Shown piece by piece: positions 48,071 to 61,432 of a stretch of DNA of 64,000 nucleotides. The position numbers and the translations under genes are program-made. The stretch comes from Liolophura sinensis (Eukaryota > Mollusca > Polyplacophora > Chitonida > Chitonidae): positions 76,189,966 to 76,253,965 of the forward strand of contig NC_088300.1 in NCBI RefSeq assembly GCF_032854445.1. Reading direction: 5' to 3'. Numbering within the stretch: the first letter of the stretch is position 1; the number at the start of each line of letters is the position of its first letter. The notes beneath the pieces were generated by a model that saw only the letters and a list, made by a program, of their open reading frames with translations, ran no database searches and was not told where the DNA came from.

Positions 48071-49318
48071 TCATCTTGGCCAAGGATCTGTTCTGTTCTT
48101 TCTCATGACAAACTCAATCTTCCTTTGCATGTCTGCATTGTAAATTCTTTTGCATCTTTCCCAACTAAGACGATTTCGTGTCTGATATGGCTTCTCGTAG
48201 AACATTTTTCTTCTCACATTTTCAAAGATTTTCTCATTACGATGTATTCTACAATACAAATGCAAAGAACACATTATTACAAATAATATTTCAGACAAAG
48301 AGTACATGCTGTTAGATAATTACTCATGGTCAACTTTAGTGGTCTTTAAGGGTTGATGGTACAATTGTCTAATTTGAGTGAAACTTTTATATTTATATTG
48401 TCACCCTTTTTTTCATGGCTGCCCATACAACAACACAGATTATTTATCTACAACTGATATCCCATCAGCACATTTAGTATGGTGCAAGGATTATGTCTGC
48501 CTAATTTACGTCCATCTCAATGATGCAATTACAACAAAAGTCCAACCAATTAAAATAACGATTTTATATTTGGTATGCATGTTCAAACTGAGAGGAACTA
48601 GATTCTTGTTTAAACTGGAGTTGTTTGAACCTAATTTCACAGAACTGACTGGAAATGTGAACACAACAGGAATGATACAGTTTCATACAAGAATTCCAAA
48701 TTTATTTATTTATTTGTTTGCTTTGTGTTTTACGCTGTACTCAAGAATATTTCACTTATACCATGGCAGCCAGCATAACGGTGGGAGGAAACCGGGCAGA
48801 GCCTGGTGGGAAACACACAACTATCCGTTGGTCAATTCCAAATTTGGCATACAGTCTTATTTGGGAATGAAGGACTTCGAATTTCAAGTCGGGACTGCAG
48901 TTGTAAAGAGTAGGATGATCTTCTTGTTAGTCAATGACCCCTGTTCAGATGTTTACTGTGAAAAGCTTGTTCTTCAATGAATTGACGTCACTCTACCACG
49001 CGAAAGCAACCCCAACTTTCCCTCAAGTGACTTTCAAAGCATGTGCATCGTCTGTATATGTACTTAATAGCTTGAAGCTAAAACGAAATCATATATGAAC
49101 TGAACTCGGTGCACGTGTCTTCCACAACTTGACAAGGCTATTAGGAACAACAACAACAAAATTTCACATTTTACCACATTATGATGATCATAATATTAAA
49201 AAAAAAATAACCAACAACACACTGTTTCTTACTTATCAAGAACTCGGTAAGATCTGTCTACATCATTGTTACGAACCAGAACCGTTCTCGCTATAAATCG
49301 TAGGTGATTTCTGGACAT
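48071..49318 (-). CDS. MRPS21: Mitochondrial ribosomal protein bS21m (MRPS21)
   Basis: Small mitoribosomal subunit protein. Two exons, 49318-49233 and 48248-48071, are split inside a Lys codon (AA|A). The donor is gtaaga and the acceptor is ttgtag. The product is 87 aa, the same length as human MRPS21. It begins MSRNHLRFIARTVLVRNNDV and ends KIEFVMRKNRTDPWPR. The blocks RKMFYEKPYQTRNRLSWERC and KRIYNADMQRKIEF match the family almost residue for residue. The N terminus doubles as a basic mitochondrial-targeting region. The intron is about 1 kb and contains a SINE (48704-48833) on the same strand. The gene is in tandem with NELFA and divergent from NUP62. Confidence 0.95.
48704..48833 (-). mobile_element. 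5'-truncated SINE with 12-bp target-site duplication in the MRPS21 intron
   Basis: AATTCCAAATTT at 48692-48703 recurs at 48834-48845. The insert runs from an (ATTT)n tail through AGAATATTTCACTTATACCA to AACACACAACTATCCGTTGG, and lacks the tRNA head. Confidence 0.9.
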
Positions 49319-49874
49319 GTTCACTGTCGGTGTGAGGTATCTCACATGTCACTCACATACTACAAGCTGCAAAACCCCAACCTGCTATTTGCCAGACAGA
49401 GAGATTCTTTAAACTATTACTAATGTGCTATACATATTTTAAACAATTGCCCTTACTTTCTTTATAACGTTTTTCAATACTTGATTTTAGCAATCTTTTG
49501 CTTTATAATAACTCCACTGAGCAACGTTATTTTTAATTTGTCCATATCCATATCTTTTTTACGCTGAAATTTGAACACAAACCGCGCCTTGAGCGGAAAA
49601 GGAAAGCAGGTTGAATTTGTCAGTCAATATCAACTGCGGAAAGAGCGTCAAGTATCATGTAACGTATTGTGTGAACAAAAGTGTTTCACATTCTAATGGC
49701 GATCGTTAAGTAGAGATTAATTTGAGATGTTTATTGGACAAAACTACTGAGACAATCCCTTTGACCCACCGTTAATCTGCAACAACAACAACGCAGTGGT
49801 AGTTCACTAGTTGCGCAGAACACTATTCTCTTAAGACGTGCAGAAAATATATGTAGCGCATGTGGTTGTTGGCG

Positions 49875-49967
49875 GACCATCCTAGGTATGAAGGGAGAGG
49901 AAGCCAGCATGAGCTGGACTTGCAGTTAACTCATTTTTTTTGGTGAAGTCATTGTGATGTGCTAGCA
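49875..49967 (-). mobile_element. SINE head-side fragment
   Basis: AGGGAGAGGAAGCCAGCATG, AGCTGGACTTGCAGTTAACTC and GGTGAAGTCATTGTGATG are degraded head/body. It abuts or overlaps the left end of the foldback at 49959. Confidence 0.6.
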
Positions 49968-50524
49968 TATAGCTCTGTAGGGCTGTGATTACGTATACTA
50001 TCACAGCTCTGTCTTATTATATGGGCTTACCAGGGACACCTCTGTATTTCCCTTGCTGGCTGTATTATACTACTGCAGGGCACCAAATAATTTGTCTGTC
50101 CATAGTCACAGTTGTCTGCTACATGTATCAGTTACAGGTAGGTGTTCCCATGTGTTGTCACTAGTAAACCCATACAAGCATGAAACTATAGTGGAAACTG
50201 GATAAACTCTAACTCCATTCTAACAAGTACAAAATATGCTAGAAGAGTCAGTGGTTATCTCCTTTATATCGGCTGCGAGGAGTATGTACAAACATGGTGA
50301 ATGGAGATGGAATTTATCCAGTTTCCACTATAGTTTCGTGCTTGTGTCGATTTACTACTGATGACACATGGGAACACCTACCTGCAATTGAACGCTGAGA
50401 CGACTGTGATTATGGACAGACTTATTTTTTGGTGCCCAGCAATAGTGTACTGAAGGTAGAACGAGAAGTACAGAGGTGTTCAATAGTTTACATAATCACA
50501 GCCCTACAGAGCTATCTAGCACAC
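49959..50524. mobile_element. Foldback element (about 566 bp) in the MRPS21-NUP62 intergenic region
   Basis: The left end GTGCTAGCATATAGCTCTGT, AGGGCTGTGATTA pairs with the right end TAATCACAGCCCTACAGAGC, TATCTAGCACAC. The inverted homology continues inward: CCATAGTCACAGTTGTC against GACTGTGATTATGG, GGTAGGTGTTCCCATGTGT against ACACATGGGAACACCTACC, and GGAAACTGGATAAA against TTTATCCAGTTTCC. The unpaired centre is about 70-80 bp. There is no ORF. Confidence 0.9.
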
Positions 50525-51417
50525 TAAACACTCACTCTTGGAGGTCTCATTTCCACTCAGAAGTGGCATAGATCCTGCTGTTAGTATTTGCAGCATGCAC
50601 AGTACCATCACTTTGACTTTGTTGGGTCTCCTTTAATTAAAATGCTCTTAGTAGGCATGACAAATCCTTACTGCACATCATGTAATGTCAGAGTAAATGC
50701 TTATGGCACTTCCAGCCAATCCCAAATTGAAAGTTGGAAGCCTTTATCTGCGCGTAAACACAGAATGTCATGTGACACGGTTTTGTATACATTTCTTACA
50801 GTAATAAGGATATGTGAATCAGAATGAAATTAGACATTTAGAAGAGCTGTCTTACCTCACCTTGTCTTCTCAGCCCCTTGGTTTAGAAATATGGATGAGA
50901 GTAAGCCAGAATCAAAGATTACAAACTATTCTAGAAGTCATGTATTCTTACCGCTGTTTTTCTTTATTTTACAGTTATAATAGGATAATGGAGATTATCC
51001 TTTTTTTGGTGAAATATGCATGGTCCCTCCTTAGATTTTCTATTTTGATTCTGCCCCTTTGTTTTCTGCACAAATCAGGAAACAGGTATCGCTTTACTCC
51101 ACATTTTGACACTTTACTTTCTAAGGGAAGGATTCCTTAGTTTCGCAGCCATGGAAGTCAATGTGTGTATAGTGTTTCTGTAGTGTTTACTGCATGAGCT
51201 TTTTAGTTCAAAGGAAGAAACAGTAGGAATTAAACTTGTAGGATGTAAATATTTTGCTGTAATGCCTACTCTTAGCGAGGAAACTGTGATTTTTCCCACA
51301 ACAAAATGAAATGTTCGGATGGATTTACAGTGATGTTGGGAATGGTTGTAATCAAAGGTTGATATTTGTATCATGTTGCAGAAGCTGTTCTGTACTTATC
51401 ATCATCCTGTAAAAAAG

Positions 51418-54400
51418 ATGTTTGGGGGATCTGGAGGAGCAGGGGCCTTCACATTTGGCACAGCCACAACCCAGGCACAGACGACCAGCAATGCACCCAA
51501 ACCATTCAACTTTGGCACAGGGACAGGTCTGTAAACTTATGCACAGGGTATTACTCAGTATTGTTGTTGAAGAGGGTCCAAAATCTACATGAAATGGAGA
51601 CTCACTGCAACTGTCTGGCCTGTGACCAGTGAGATAGCATGTTTCTTGCTGCTTCATCTGAGGCCTATGACCTGTGTTGGCATTTCAGGAATCTTGTGAG
51701 TTCTTGCAGGTTGAGACGAGACAGGGTGGGCGCTCTCGCAAACTAACGTAGTTAAAAGGAGTGTTTTAATGCCAGCTGCTAATAGCGCTGTTGGGTGGAT
51801 AGGTGCGTGTGTATTCAGTCTAGCCTTTTAGCTGCATATGTTTGCGAGAGCCCGCACCCTGTCTCGCTCATATCTGAGTGAACTAGTGGGACTTGAAATG
51901 GCGATGTCAGGTACCTGTAAAGGGCCGATGGTTTTCTCTGGGCACTCTGGTTTGCCCCACCTCTAAATATAACTGCTATCATATCAATGAAAAATTCCGT
52001 AATAAGGCATTAACACCATATGAATAAATGAAAGAAATAAATATCTCTGAAGAAGGTCATCAAGAAATATCTTGATAGAAAAATTTATCTTGATAGAAAA
52101 TTCATAGAAGTTGCAACATCCTGCTAAAGCCTCCTTGCTATGGTAATACGTGTAGCCTGTGTTGAAAGATGATAGGATGTAAAAGGTTTGACTGACCAAC
52201 TAACCACCTGACTAGCTATTAAGAAAGTAAGCTGAATAAACAATAAACATGTAAATCAATAAAATGTATTCATAGCCAGCAATTGTTGCATTGCTCTCTA
52301 GGGCTCTGCATGGCAGCGTATGCAGAGTTTCCCTTTCATGTACCTCTAACCGAAGTAGCAGCAAGTCTCTTATCTTAACTAGGGTACTTGGATATATACA
52401 AAATACTGTATGTATTTTATGAAAATAAGCATTAGGGATAAATAGTTAATATCTTTCATTATTCTTAATATTACAGTATTTTTGTTGGTTTATGATATAG
52501 TGAACCTCTTGCTATGAAAGTGCCATATGTGAAAGACAAATACATCACTGAGTGAACTGGTATCATGATTTTATGAGCAAGTATTTTGTCCGCGTTGTTG
52601 GTGTGCAGATAGTGTGTTATTGCTTTGTAATCTGGTTATGTTTCAGGGTTTTCTTTTGGCACACAACCGACTTCAGCTGCCTCCACCACTGCTCCCACAT
52701 CCCTTTTCTCCACTCCGGCCGGAGGGGCCAACACAGTGGGATTCTCATTTGGGGTAACTAATCCAGCGAGTACAGCTGCTCCGACCTCGGCCGCAGGAAG
52801 CTTTAGCTTAGGTATGACAGTTTTAATTTCTTACTGGCTTTGTTATTTGTAGAACAATGGTTGTAGGAGTGTTCATTACAAAAAGTGTATGTCGTACTAA
52901 TTTGAGCGTATTTTATCAAACATCACTTAGTATGAACATATCTGTATTACTTACATTTCCGTTTTGTGCTCCCATCTTACGCCTTTTCCAGCAAAGTTTT
53001 TCACAGCTGATGTATGAGCTGTTCTGTGTATGGTTAAAATACTCAGGTGCTGCAACAGCCACCCCTCAGACTGCTTCAACCACAGGCTTTACTTTGGGTG
53101 GTGCACAGCAGAAACCAGGAGGGTTTAGCTTTGGAGCCCCAGCCACTTCAACGGCAGCCCCGACTATGAGTGGGACAGGCTTCAAACTTGGGGCATCCAC
53201 CTCTGCCCCTGGTATACGTCCCACTGCTACACCGACGGTGACTCCAGCGGGTTCGTTCACATTTGGTCCTGCAGGTACTGATATTTGATACATAATATGT
53301 GGGTTAACATTGAAGGCAGAATGAACATTTCGCCATAGTTCATTTGGTTGTAGTCAGTATTGCTGTTTGAATTTGTCAAACACATCTTATATGTCAAACC
53401 CATGTTGTGATGTCAAGAGGCTTATGTATCCTTTAGAGCGTCTGCTTCGGGACCGGTAGATCCAGGATCAATCCTTGATCGAGTCACACCTAAGACTTCA
53501 AAAGAGGAAGTTGTAACTTCCTCGCTTGGCGTTCAGCATGAAGGGGATAGTGCAATGACTGGTTGACCCGTATCAGTATAATGGCTTGGGCGGGCGGCTT
53601 ACTTGCCTTCGGTAAGTCGTCTCAGTGAAGCAGCACTAAATAAAAGAGCGGTGGAAATCCGTCCTGCAACAAGGAGGCACATTTCACGTATATGCACCCT
53701 AATGATTCCTTCGTCGTCATATGACTGAAAAATTGTTGAGTACGACGTTAAACCCCAGGCACTCACTCACTCATGTATCCTTGTATGTAATGCCTATCAG
53801 GTATGATTTAACTGGCAAGAAAATGGCATTGATTGCAGCAAATAAATCTTGTGTAGAATTAGGCATTTGAATCAACTTTTCTAGTCAAACCACAAAAATG
53901 TTGATGGAACATGTTTAACATTGATTTATTTTGTGCAGTACACATATATTTTCTGATGTCAAATACTAACAATTTGTTTTCTGAAATTTGTACCACATCA
54001 GCTGCAGGTGGAGCTGCACAGAAGCCTACCTTGGCTGTCCCAGCTAGCACGACCACACCAGCCACATCAGGCTCCCTGAACTTCGGCTTTGGTGCAGCTC
54101 AGCAACCAACGACACAAACTTCGACAGCTACAAAACACACATTGGGTAAGCAGGCCTAGAATATCGAAATTTCTTGCAAGGGTCCAGTAGGATTCCCAAG
54201 GTCAGAAACTATGAGAATCCAAAGCTCAGAAAAGCATTATGTACCTGAACAAATGTAATCTGTACTGAAATCATTAATCGTCAGTCTTTTTTCACATGGG
54301 AAAGAGTAAGTTTAGTTTATATTCAAGTTAAATGAAATTTATTAATTGGAATAATTTGACTATAAATGGGGTTGCCAAACTTTCAGGTTTGGCTTCATGA

Positions 54401-57400
54401 GGTGCCGTGTGCCTTCTTCTCCGAATGTCACATCCGCTACAATTTTGCCTTTATTATTATCATAATTAAGAACTTTAAGCATAACCTTGAACTTACTATT
54501 TAACATAGGTAAGGACTGTTAAATTGATTTTAAATACTTTGGAGTGCTCAGTGAACATGACCACCCTGGCAGAGGTTGTCACCACTATGCTTTGGCATGC
54601 TTTTAAGTGTTAGGAGATTGTGTCTTGTATTGCACACTGCCAGTGGGCAAATTTTCCGATTCAACCAATCAAGGAGTTTGGCATAATTCAAACCGACAGA
54701 AGTTGAAACCGAGTGACCATAATTGTTTCCAAACGGTGCATGTTAAAACTTAATTTATTATGTTCCTTGTGGAGCGCCTCAGAAGAGAGAATTTGTGTAG
54801 ATTCTCGTAGACAAGCGTGGCGAGATTTGCATCGAAGATCAAGGCCTGGATAAAAGAGTGATGTTAATCATTCATTTGTATGAAACAAAAATTATGCCTG
54901 CTCTTAGAAGAAATGGATAAGTATGTTCCTGCCCTGAAGGCTTTGAGACAAGGTGAGGGCTCAACCTGGGCTATGTCAGGAGTCACCATTCTCACTGTGC
55001 GTTAAGCGTGACAGTACGTGTTCGTTCATTGTAGACCTCTTGTCATACACTAATATGTTGTGCATATCTGTACGTCACACATTGGAAAGCTCAGTTTAAC
55101 TTACCAAAGGTCACTGGTTTACCACAGACACTCTGGTTTCTGTCGTCTATACAAAAGACAGTCATGGTATGTAAAGTGAAAAAATTTTGTGTATTGCATT
55201 GAACAGCAATTATATAAATAAATTGTGAGCTTTGACTTTGTTATTTCTTAGAAATAATTTTTTTTTTGTACAAAAAGTTTTGTGTGCCTTGTCAACATTT
55301 TGTAATGTAGCTGTAGAACATGTACCAGAATTTGTATAAAATATATGTGTGAAAACCCTTCAGAAGTTTATTCCATCATTGTGTACAATTCATGTAATCC
55401 CAGGGGGTGCCCCAGCTCCCTCACAGCCAACGTTTGGGTCTATCAAACTGGGTACTACATCTGCAGCTGCTACAACTACAACAAGTGCGGCACCATCAAC
55501 AGGGTTTACACTAGGAGGCACTGCCACAACCACCACCGCCAGCACTGGGCTCAATCTAGGTACCACTGCCACCTCGACAACTGCACCATCTGGCGGTCTC
55601 GGCTTCTCGTTTGGCGCTGTAGCAGCTAAAGCGAGTCCTGCTACATCAGCATCAACAGCAGCACCAGCAGGGTGAGTTATGAACAGTAATGATGTGTTCT
55701 CTATCTAATGTTGGCTAACAATGTTGGCTTATCTAATTGACATAGATGCCATTATTTATCAGACTGACTGAATGATATTACATGTTTATGATTTGTGAAG
55801 CTTTATTAAGCTCTCTCCTTCCCTTTAATCAGTACCTTTTAATAAAGAACAAAAGAAAAAAAACCACAAAAAGATATGTGTACTATAGATGTACCTAGAT
55901 ATCTCAGAAAAGGCTACAACATGCAGAGTAAAAAATTTCTTGGAGGACTTAAGGCAAAGGCATCAGATTCTGTGATGGTTTGTAGTAAACAAGAATGTAT
56001 CAGTAACGTTTTTGATATGTTTTGCTTAATATAGTTCGTTTCAATGTGCATTGTTGCGAGTGTGATTGTAGATCAATAGCAAGATGCATTCTGATGATGA
56101 AAATGATGAATGTCTATGTCAAACCTGATCTGACGTCAAGGGTCCCAATATAGCCCAAAAATGCCACTGAGTCCAAAGTTTCAAATGCAGTTTTCTAGAT
56201 TATTTTTATCTATTTTATTTAAAATTCACTTTAGTGTTTTCTTTGCCTTTAAAGGTGCCTTTTTTTATGTTCCAAGAAAAAAAGGAAAGCACTAAGATTG
56301 CATTATAATACCTTTATTGCTGTGAAGTGATAAATTTTAAAACATATATATTCATTTTCAAAGTATAATGTAGATAAATGCTCATTAAACTGTACATGTA
56401 TGTCAGGCGTTTTGAAATAGAAGGAATTAAGAGATGTGTCTCGATGTGAGATAAAATTCAAAAAGCTATGTAACTATCGACAGGGTAAACTGTGTTAAGG
56501 TAAAAAAACAAGTAAATTGTTCAGTCGTTTCTCCTGGTGCGTAGTTCAGACACAATGTACATCAAAGATAAATCTTTAAAGTGATCAGACCTTCTTGTGC
56601 AAATGACCATGCACCTAAATAGTATTAACCAGGTTTCAAAGATGTCCTATGTATTTCACCTCACCAATGGCAACTTGCAGAAAATACAAAATGTCAAAAA
56701 GGATTGAATGTTACTTATCTAAGGCTGTATTCCGAAAGCCTGGATATGGGAACCCCAGTAGGTGGATTTCCAGACCTCTAGCCCCCTTGAATAGAAAATT
56801 GCAGTCGTCTAAAAATGCTTCCAGAACAAATAAGCATTTCAAGACTGTCGAAAATGAACAGTACAAGGTGTTCTACAGGGACACAAAAACCATATCTCAA
56901 AAACCACTTGAAATCTGGAGTTGCAGTATAACTTGGCAAACCTTCCTCATATATGTTAAGTATGTTTGAGAATATTTTCAAAATAATTCAAGGAGGTCAC
57001 TACAATAGCTGGCTGAAATGACTTGGAATGAGCCTCTAGCTTGTTACATTAACATGTGATGGTAACGCTATTTAGCTGTGTATTTGAATAGCGCTCCCTC
57101 AAAACTACCACAGATGAACTATCGCCAGTTGGAGGAGTGTATTAACAAGTGGACTGTAGAACTGCAGGAGCAGGAGAAAATCTTCTTACAACAGGCCACG
57201 CAAGTCAATGCCTGGGACCGACTCCTCACAGAGAATGGGGAAAAGGTAGTCAGTTACTTTAATATATAAAATGTTGTCTTAATCATCATTTTTTGCATTA
57301 GATCAGGATTCATACTTTGTAAAAAAAACTCATGATTTAACAAATAGTGTTAAATCCACTGCTAGTAACTGACCTGTACCTGTTTGTATACCTGGACTAT

Positions 57401-60400
57401 CACTCAAGATATTGTCATATTTAAGAAAGGATATGCTTTAATAAACAGATAAATAAATTAATGATCCCTTGTGATAATATATTTGAGTTGATACAGCTCT
57501 GTTGATGGTTGGCGTCAACTATTTGAGCATTCAGCGTTTAAGTCTTTCTGTAATCAGTTCCAAAAGCTTGGCCTCAAATATTAACTTGAATGCTGCTCTG
57601 ATGATATTTGTGGCATTCATTTTAAATTTACATTGAAAACAGATGATTGGTGTGAAATGGAGAACTGTGTAAGGAAGTGTCATACTGAGTTTGTGCTCAT
57701 AATCTAAAATCCTCACTTGGATAATCCTTTAACTGTAAAACTCTTTCTGATGTTTGAAAGCTGGAAAGATTTTGCTGTGTAATCCCATCTTGTTTTCCCT
57801 ACAACATGTTGCACATTGCTCTGTACGGTTCATTCAGATAGCTCAGGTCAATAGTGATTCAGAGAGGGTGAAGATGGATCAACAGAGGTTAGACAATGAG
57901 CTGGATTTTATCAGAGCCCAGCAGAGGGAGCTAGAGGAGTTATTATCTCCCCTGGAGAGTGCAGTTCAACAGTTACCATCTATTAGTTACCAGCAACATG
58001 CAGACTTGGAGAGAGAACACACGTGAGTAAAGTTACCACATAGTTTGTTACTGGATCATTTCTGGCAATGCCGATCAGTGGTCCTGGTTAATGACTGTAA
58101 ATATGCAAAAGTATTACAAGTATGTAACACAGAGATCAGTTTTTCAGCTCTTTTATTTTTGTTTGAAACGGACTGAAAATAATAGCAAGAATACATACTT
58201 TTCATAAAGTATAAAGCAAAGGATGAGTCAGTGATCATGGAATTCATAACTTTAGCGTTGCCCTAGGAGCACAGACCCTAGGAGCACAGACCCTTGCGTA
58301 TGTTAATTTTGACAGACAAAATCATTTCAGTTCTGAACAATTCCTGATCCATACATCAAAAAAATATGTTTTGTGCCTACTGATACAGAAATCACTTTGT
58401 GAAGGTAGCAGTTCTGAACATATATAATACATTTTTGTATATTCAGAAGTGAAGGATTGCATCCAAATTGTGCATGTTATGCCTTTAAGTGTTAAACTGG
58501 CCACCGAAACAGAAACAAGTGGATCCCATACATAATAGACATCAAAAGCAAACATAAAGAAACAACAGTGTAAAATAACACTTTAGCATATTTGCACTCA
58601 AATACTCAAAGTGGATGAATGTTAACCTGATGTCTGGCGGTACATACGCTTCATGAGAAGGTATATCAGCAGCTATACCAGGTATATGTATTCTTGCTAG
58701 GTGACCAGTTTCGATTATGAAGGTCTTTTTGCACAGGGCTTACAATAACCCTCCTGTGGAGATAGTGCACAAACTTCCGAAACAAACCTAATTATCCACG
58801 CACTCAGTCATATTGAGACAGAAATGTTGTCCTCTGTGGTAATGTACATGTAGTTTCCTATGCTATTTCCTTGGCTAAAGGTTTGAAATGAAAACATTTT
58901 GGTTTTCTTCAGCAAAATGATGGGTAATCACAAAGCTGTGCTGGATCAGGTGTAATAGTGTTCCTTGTGTTCCACATCCAAAGCAGAATCAGTTTCATAT
59001 CATCACTAGCTACTAGAGAAGTGAGTTACATGGCAAATTGTGTGATTATCCCTGACAAGGATTTTGTCACGTGTCTGGTGGACATGTGACAGCATCAGGT
59101 CAACACAGAACTAGAACTGCTGATAAAATCACTCTAGTGTGTGCATATTGTTGTGTGTTATAAAGAAAGTCGTTTCCTATGTCTTCTTACAGCTATCAAA
59201 TGGCAGAAAACATTGATGCACAGCTGAAGAGAATGGTTCAGGACCTGAAGGACATCATTGATCATGTGAACTCCACCAATTCCAGTCAAGATAACACAGA
59301 CCCTGTAAGTGCATGGTTAAAGATCTCTTTCTAACAAAGGCCGTCTCCCCTTTGCCAAGGTCGGTGCTGGCTGTGTAATGTACAGTGAAGGCAGTCCTGC
59401 AGAACTTCCCACTGTCTCGCATTACATATACATGTACCTGGTCCCAGGATCACGGAACTGTCTCACTTAAGTCAGTCTTAGTCTTAACTTGAGGTATTAT
59501 TCCTGAACATATTTTTGAATTCGAACATAAATTTTCATTTTTGTCATGAAAGTATAAGACAACTCTTGGTATTAAAGTAAAAGTTCCCAAGGTAAGTCAC
59601 AACTTTAACGCAAGAAACTGTTTTGAAGTTAAAACAAAGCCTGAATAACATCTTGGACAGCTGCGGAATCCTTGGGCCTGATGTTCAGTGGATAGTTCTT
59701 TACCAGGAGTGACAAGTCATTAAGTTTTGAATACGACATACCCATGTCATCGCTGAACTCTAATTGGCTGTCTTTGACCTAACGTCCTCAGACATTTTCC
59801 TGCACTCTTCAGTATGATGAGGCTCAACATAAACAATACAACATAGTGTTTACAAGACTAGAACTGAAAACAGAAGGCAGAGTAAGAAAACAGAAGGCAA
59901 GGGGAAATATTCATTGATTGGCCAGGGTTACTGTTGTGTAATACACAATCACATTGTGACCTAAACAGATGCTGCTATATTGCTGCAAGTAAGCATATTG
60001 CAGTCCCCGGTATTGTATGTTAATTTGTTTTTTGACTGTCTTTGATACAATGGGAATTTCTATGTGAAAGAATGGTGTTGAGGTAGTATATTTTAATATA
60101 CTTTGAATCTGTATGTGTTTAACCTGTTTAGGTACAAATTTGTTAACTTGTAATTAAAAATGGTGATTATTGTACCAGCACAGGTCTCTTCAGAATTTTA
60201 CCGGACGTCTTGTCAGGTGAAATATTTCTACCCAAAGTGTGGGCCTTATTCTTGGTTGAATGAGGGCCTAGCACATTTTCCTCTCGCAACAGGCGGCGTT
60301 ACAATGAATTTTGACTTTCACACCAGAAGTCTTTCGTTTCACATTGTCAAACATGGCAAAAGGTGTGCTTACATCTGACTTTAATGGGGTACTTTCTTCA

Positions 60401-61319
60401 ATGTTGAACTGGTTACACTGCAATAGAAGGTAAAGTGTGACTAAAATGACAAAATGTGTCCCACTTCAGTATTCAGGCGACATCCCATTATACAATATAC
60501 ATGTAATATTCAGGATACATGTAGTCAAGTATAAATGGTGGTCACTTTTCATGTGATGTGATGTCGGTTAAAATGATGATATGTAAAAGTTAGCAGTGCT
60601 TCTGGTCCTTTGTGTTTTTTTTTTTCATTAAATTATATCTAAATAAAGATGTATCAAGTAACACTATGATAAGACAGCTATTTTTTTCTTCATCTAATTT
60701 TAGATTCAGCAGATCACCAAAATTCTCAATGCACACATGGATTCATTGCAGTGGATTGACCAGAACAGCAGTAAGTAAGCTCTTAACATCAGTACCCTAA
60801 ATGACCATACATTTTAACCAGGACTAACTTTTCCTGAGCTTTTTGAGCTTTGCTTGGAACACGGGATGACATTGTACTGGAAAATTGTGTTGGCATCAAA
60901 AATATTTTGTGACATTCATTTACCTCTAAAAATGCACTTTTCTGGGTGAAATTTTCGGTCATATAGGGAATGTACAACGCTTTATAACATCCATATAAAG
61001 AAGTAAAGAAATTCTTATTCTTGTTGTGCTGTAATTTATACATGTATGTGCTTCAACTTTCGATTATCTGTACTACAGTACCAACAAAACAATAGCCTTA
61101 TCCACCATTTATTGTTTTGGGTTTGGAGAGGAAAAAAACTTTTTTTGTATTAAAAGGTATTTAGTATATGCCTATAGTGATTTTCATTTAAACCTTTCTC
61201 ATTGGTATAACTTTCTGGATATTTCAGATTTGCTAAGCCGGCGAGTTGAAGACATTTCTAAACAGATGGATTTGCAGAGAAAAGAGCAGGAAAGAAATTT
61301 CAGATTGGCTTATGACTGA
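51418..61319 (+). CDS. NUP62: Nucleoporin p62 (NUP62)
   Basis: Central-channel nucleoporin that builds the FG permeability barrier with its p58/p54 partners. Exons: 51418-51526, 52647-52811, 53047-53274, 54002-54145, 55404-55671, 57092-57245, 57838-58022, 59193-59304, 60704-60770, 61228-61319; every phase matches; 507 aa (human 522). The N-terminal half (exons 1-5) is Thr/Ala/Ser/Pro-rich with FG repeats such as AFTFG, PFNFG, GFSFG, FSLG, GFTLG and SFTFG. The C-terminal half is the Nsp1_C coiled-coil domain: INKWTVELQEQEKIFLQQAT, QVNAWDRLLTENGEK, LDNELDFIRAQQRELEELLS, ENIDAQLKRMVQDLKDIIDH, ILNAHMDSLQWIDQNS and RKEQERNFRLAYD at the end. The first ATG follows an acceptor-like tgttgcag at 51381, so 36 nt of 5' UTR may be in the same exon. 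No upstream in-frame FG exon was recognised. Confidence 0.95.
51713..51869. mobile_element. MITE with about 30-bp terminal inverted repeats, NUP62 intron 1
   Basis: The left TIR is GAGACGAGACAGGGTGGGCG, CTCTCGCAAAC (51713-51743). The right TIR is its inverse, GTTTGCGAGAGCCCGCACCC, TGTCTCGCTC (51840-51869), with few mismatches. 157 bp total, no coding capacity, and no clear target-site duplication. Confidence 0.8.
53430..53775 (+). mobile_element. Second SINE-like family (CACT-tailed), longer copy 2, NUP62 intron
   Basis: Includes an upstream part absent from copy 1: TTTAGAGCGTCTGCTTCGGG, ACCGGTAGATCCAGGATCAA and TCC, which resembles a tRNA A/B-box head. The shared body follows, with tail CACTCACTCACTCA. 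A tRNA origin is inference. Confidence 0.75.
54146..55403 (+). other. NUP62 intron 4, nothing further recognised
   Basis: No repeat family or conserved segment that I could identify in about 1.25 kb. Confidence 0.5.
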
Positions 61320-61432
61320 GCGATTTATACAGTGAAAAACATTTGATTTGATCTTCCTGATTTTTTCCAATTGACTTGACTCTTAAGATACGACACTGAT
61401 GTCACAGACCAGAGATGTTTTCCTGAAATTCG

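Noticed and set aside
53066-53293. Long frames antisense to NUP62 exons (also 53859-54065 and 55390-55572)
   Set aside because: Shadows of the biased FG-repeat codons on the opposite strand.
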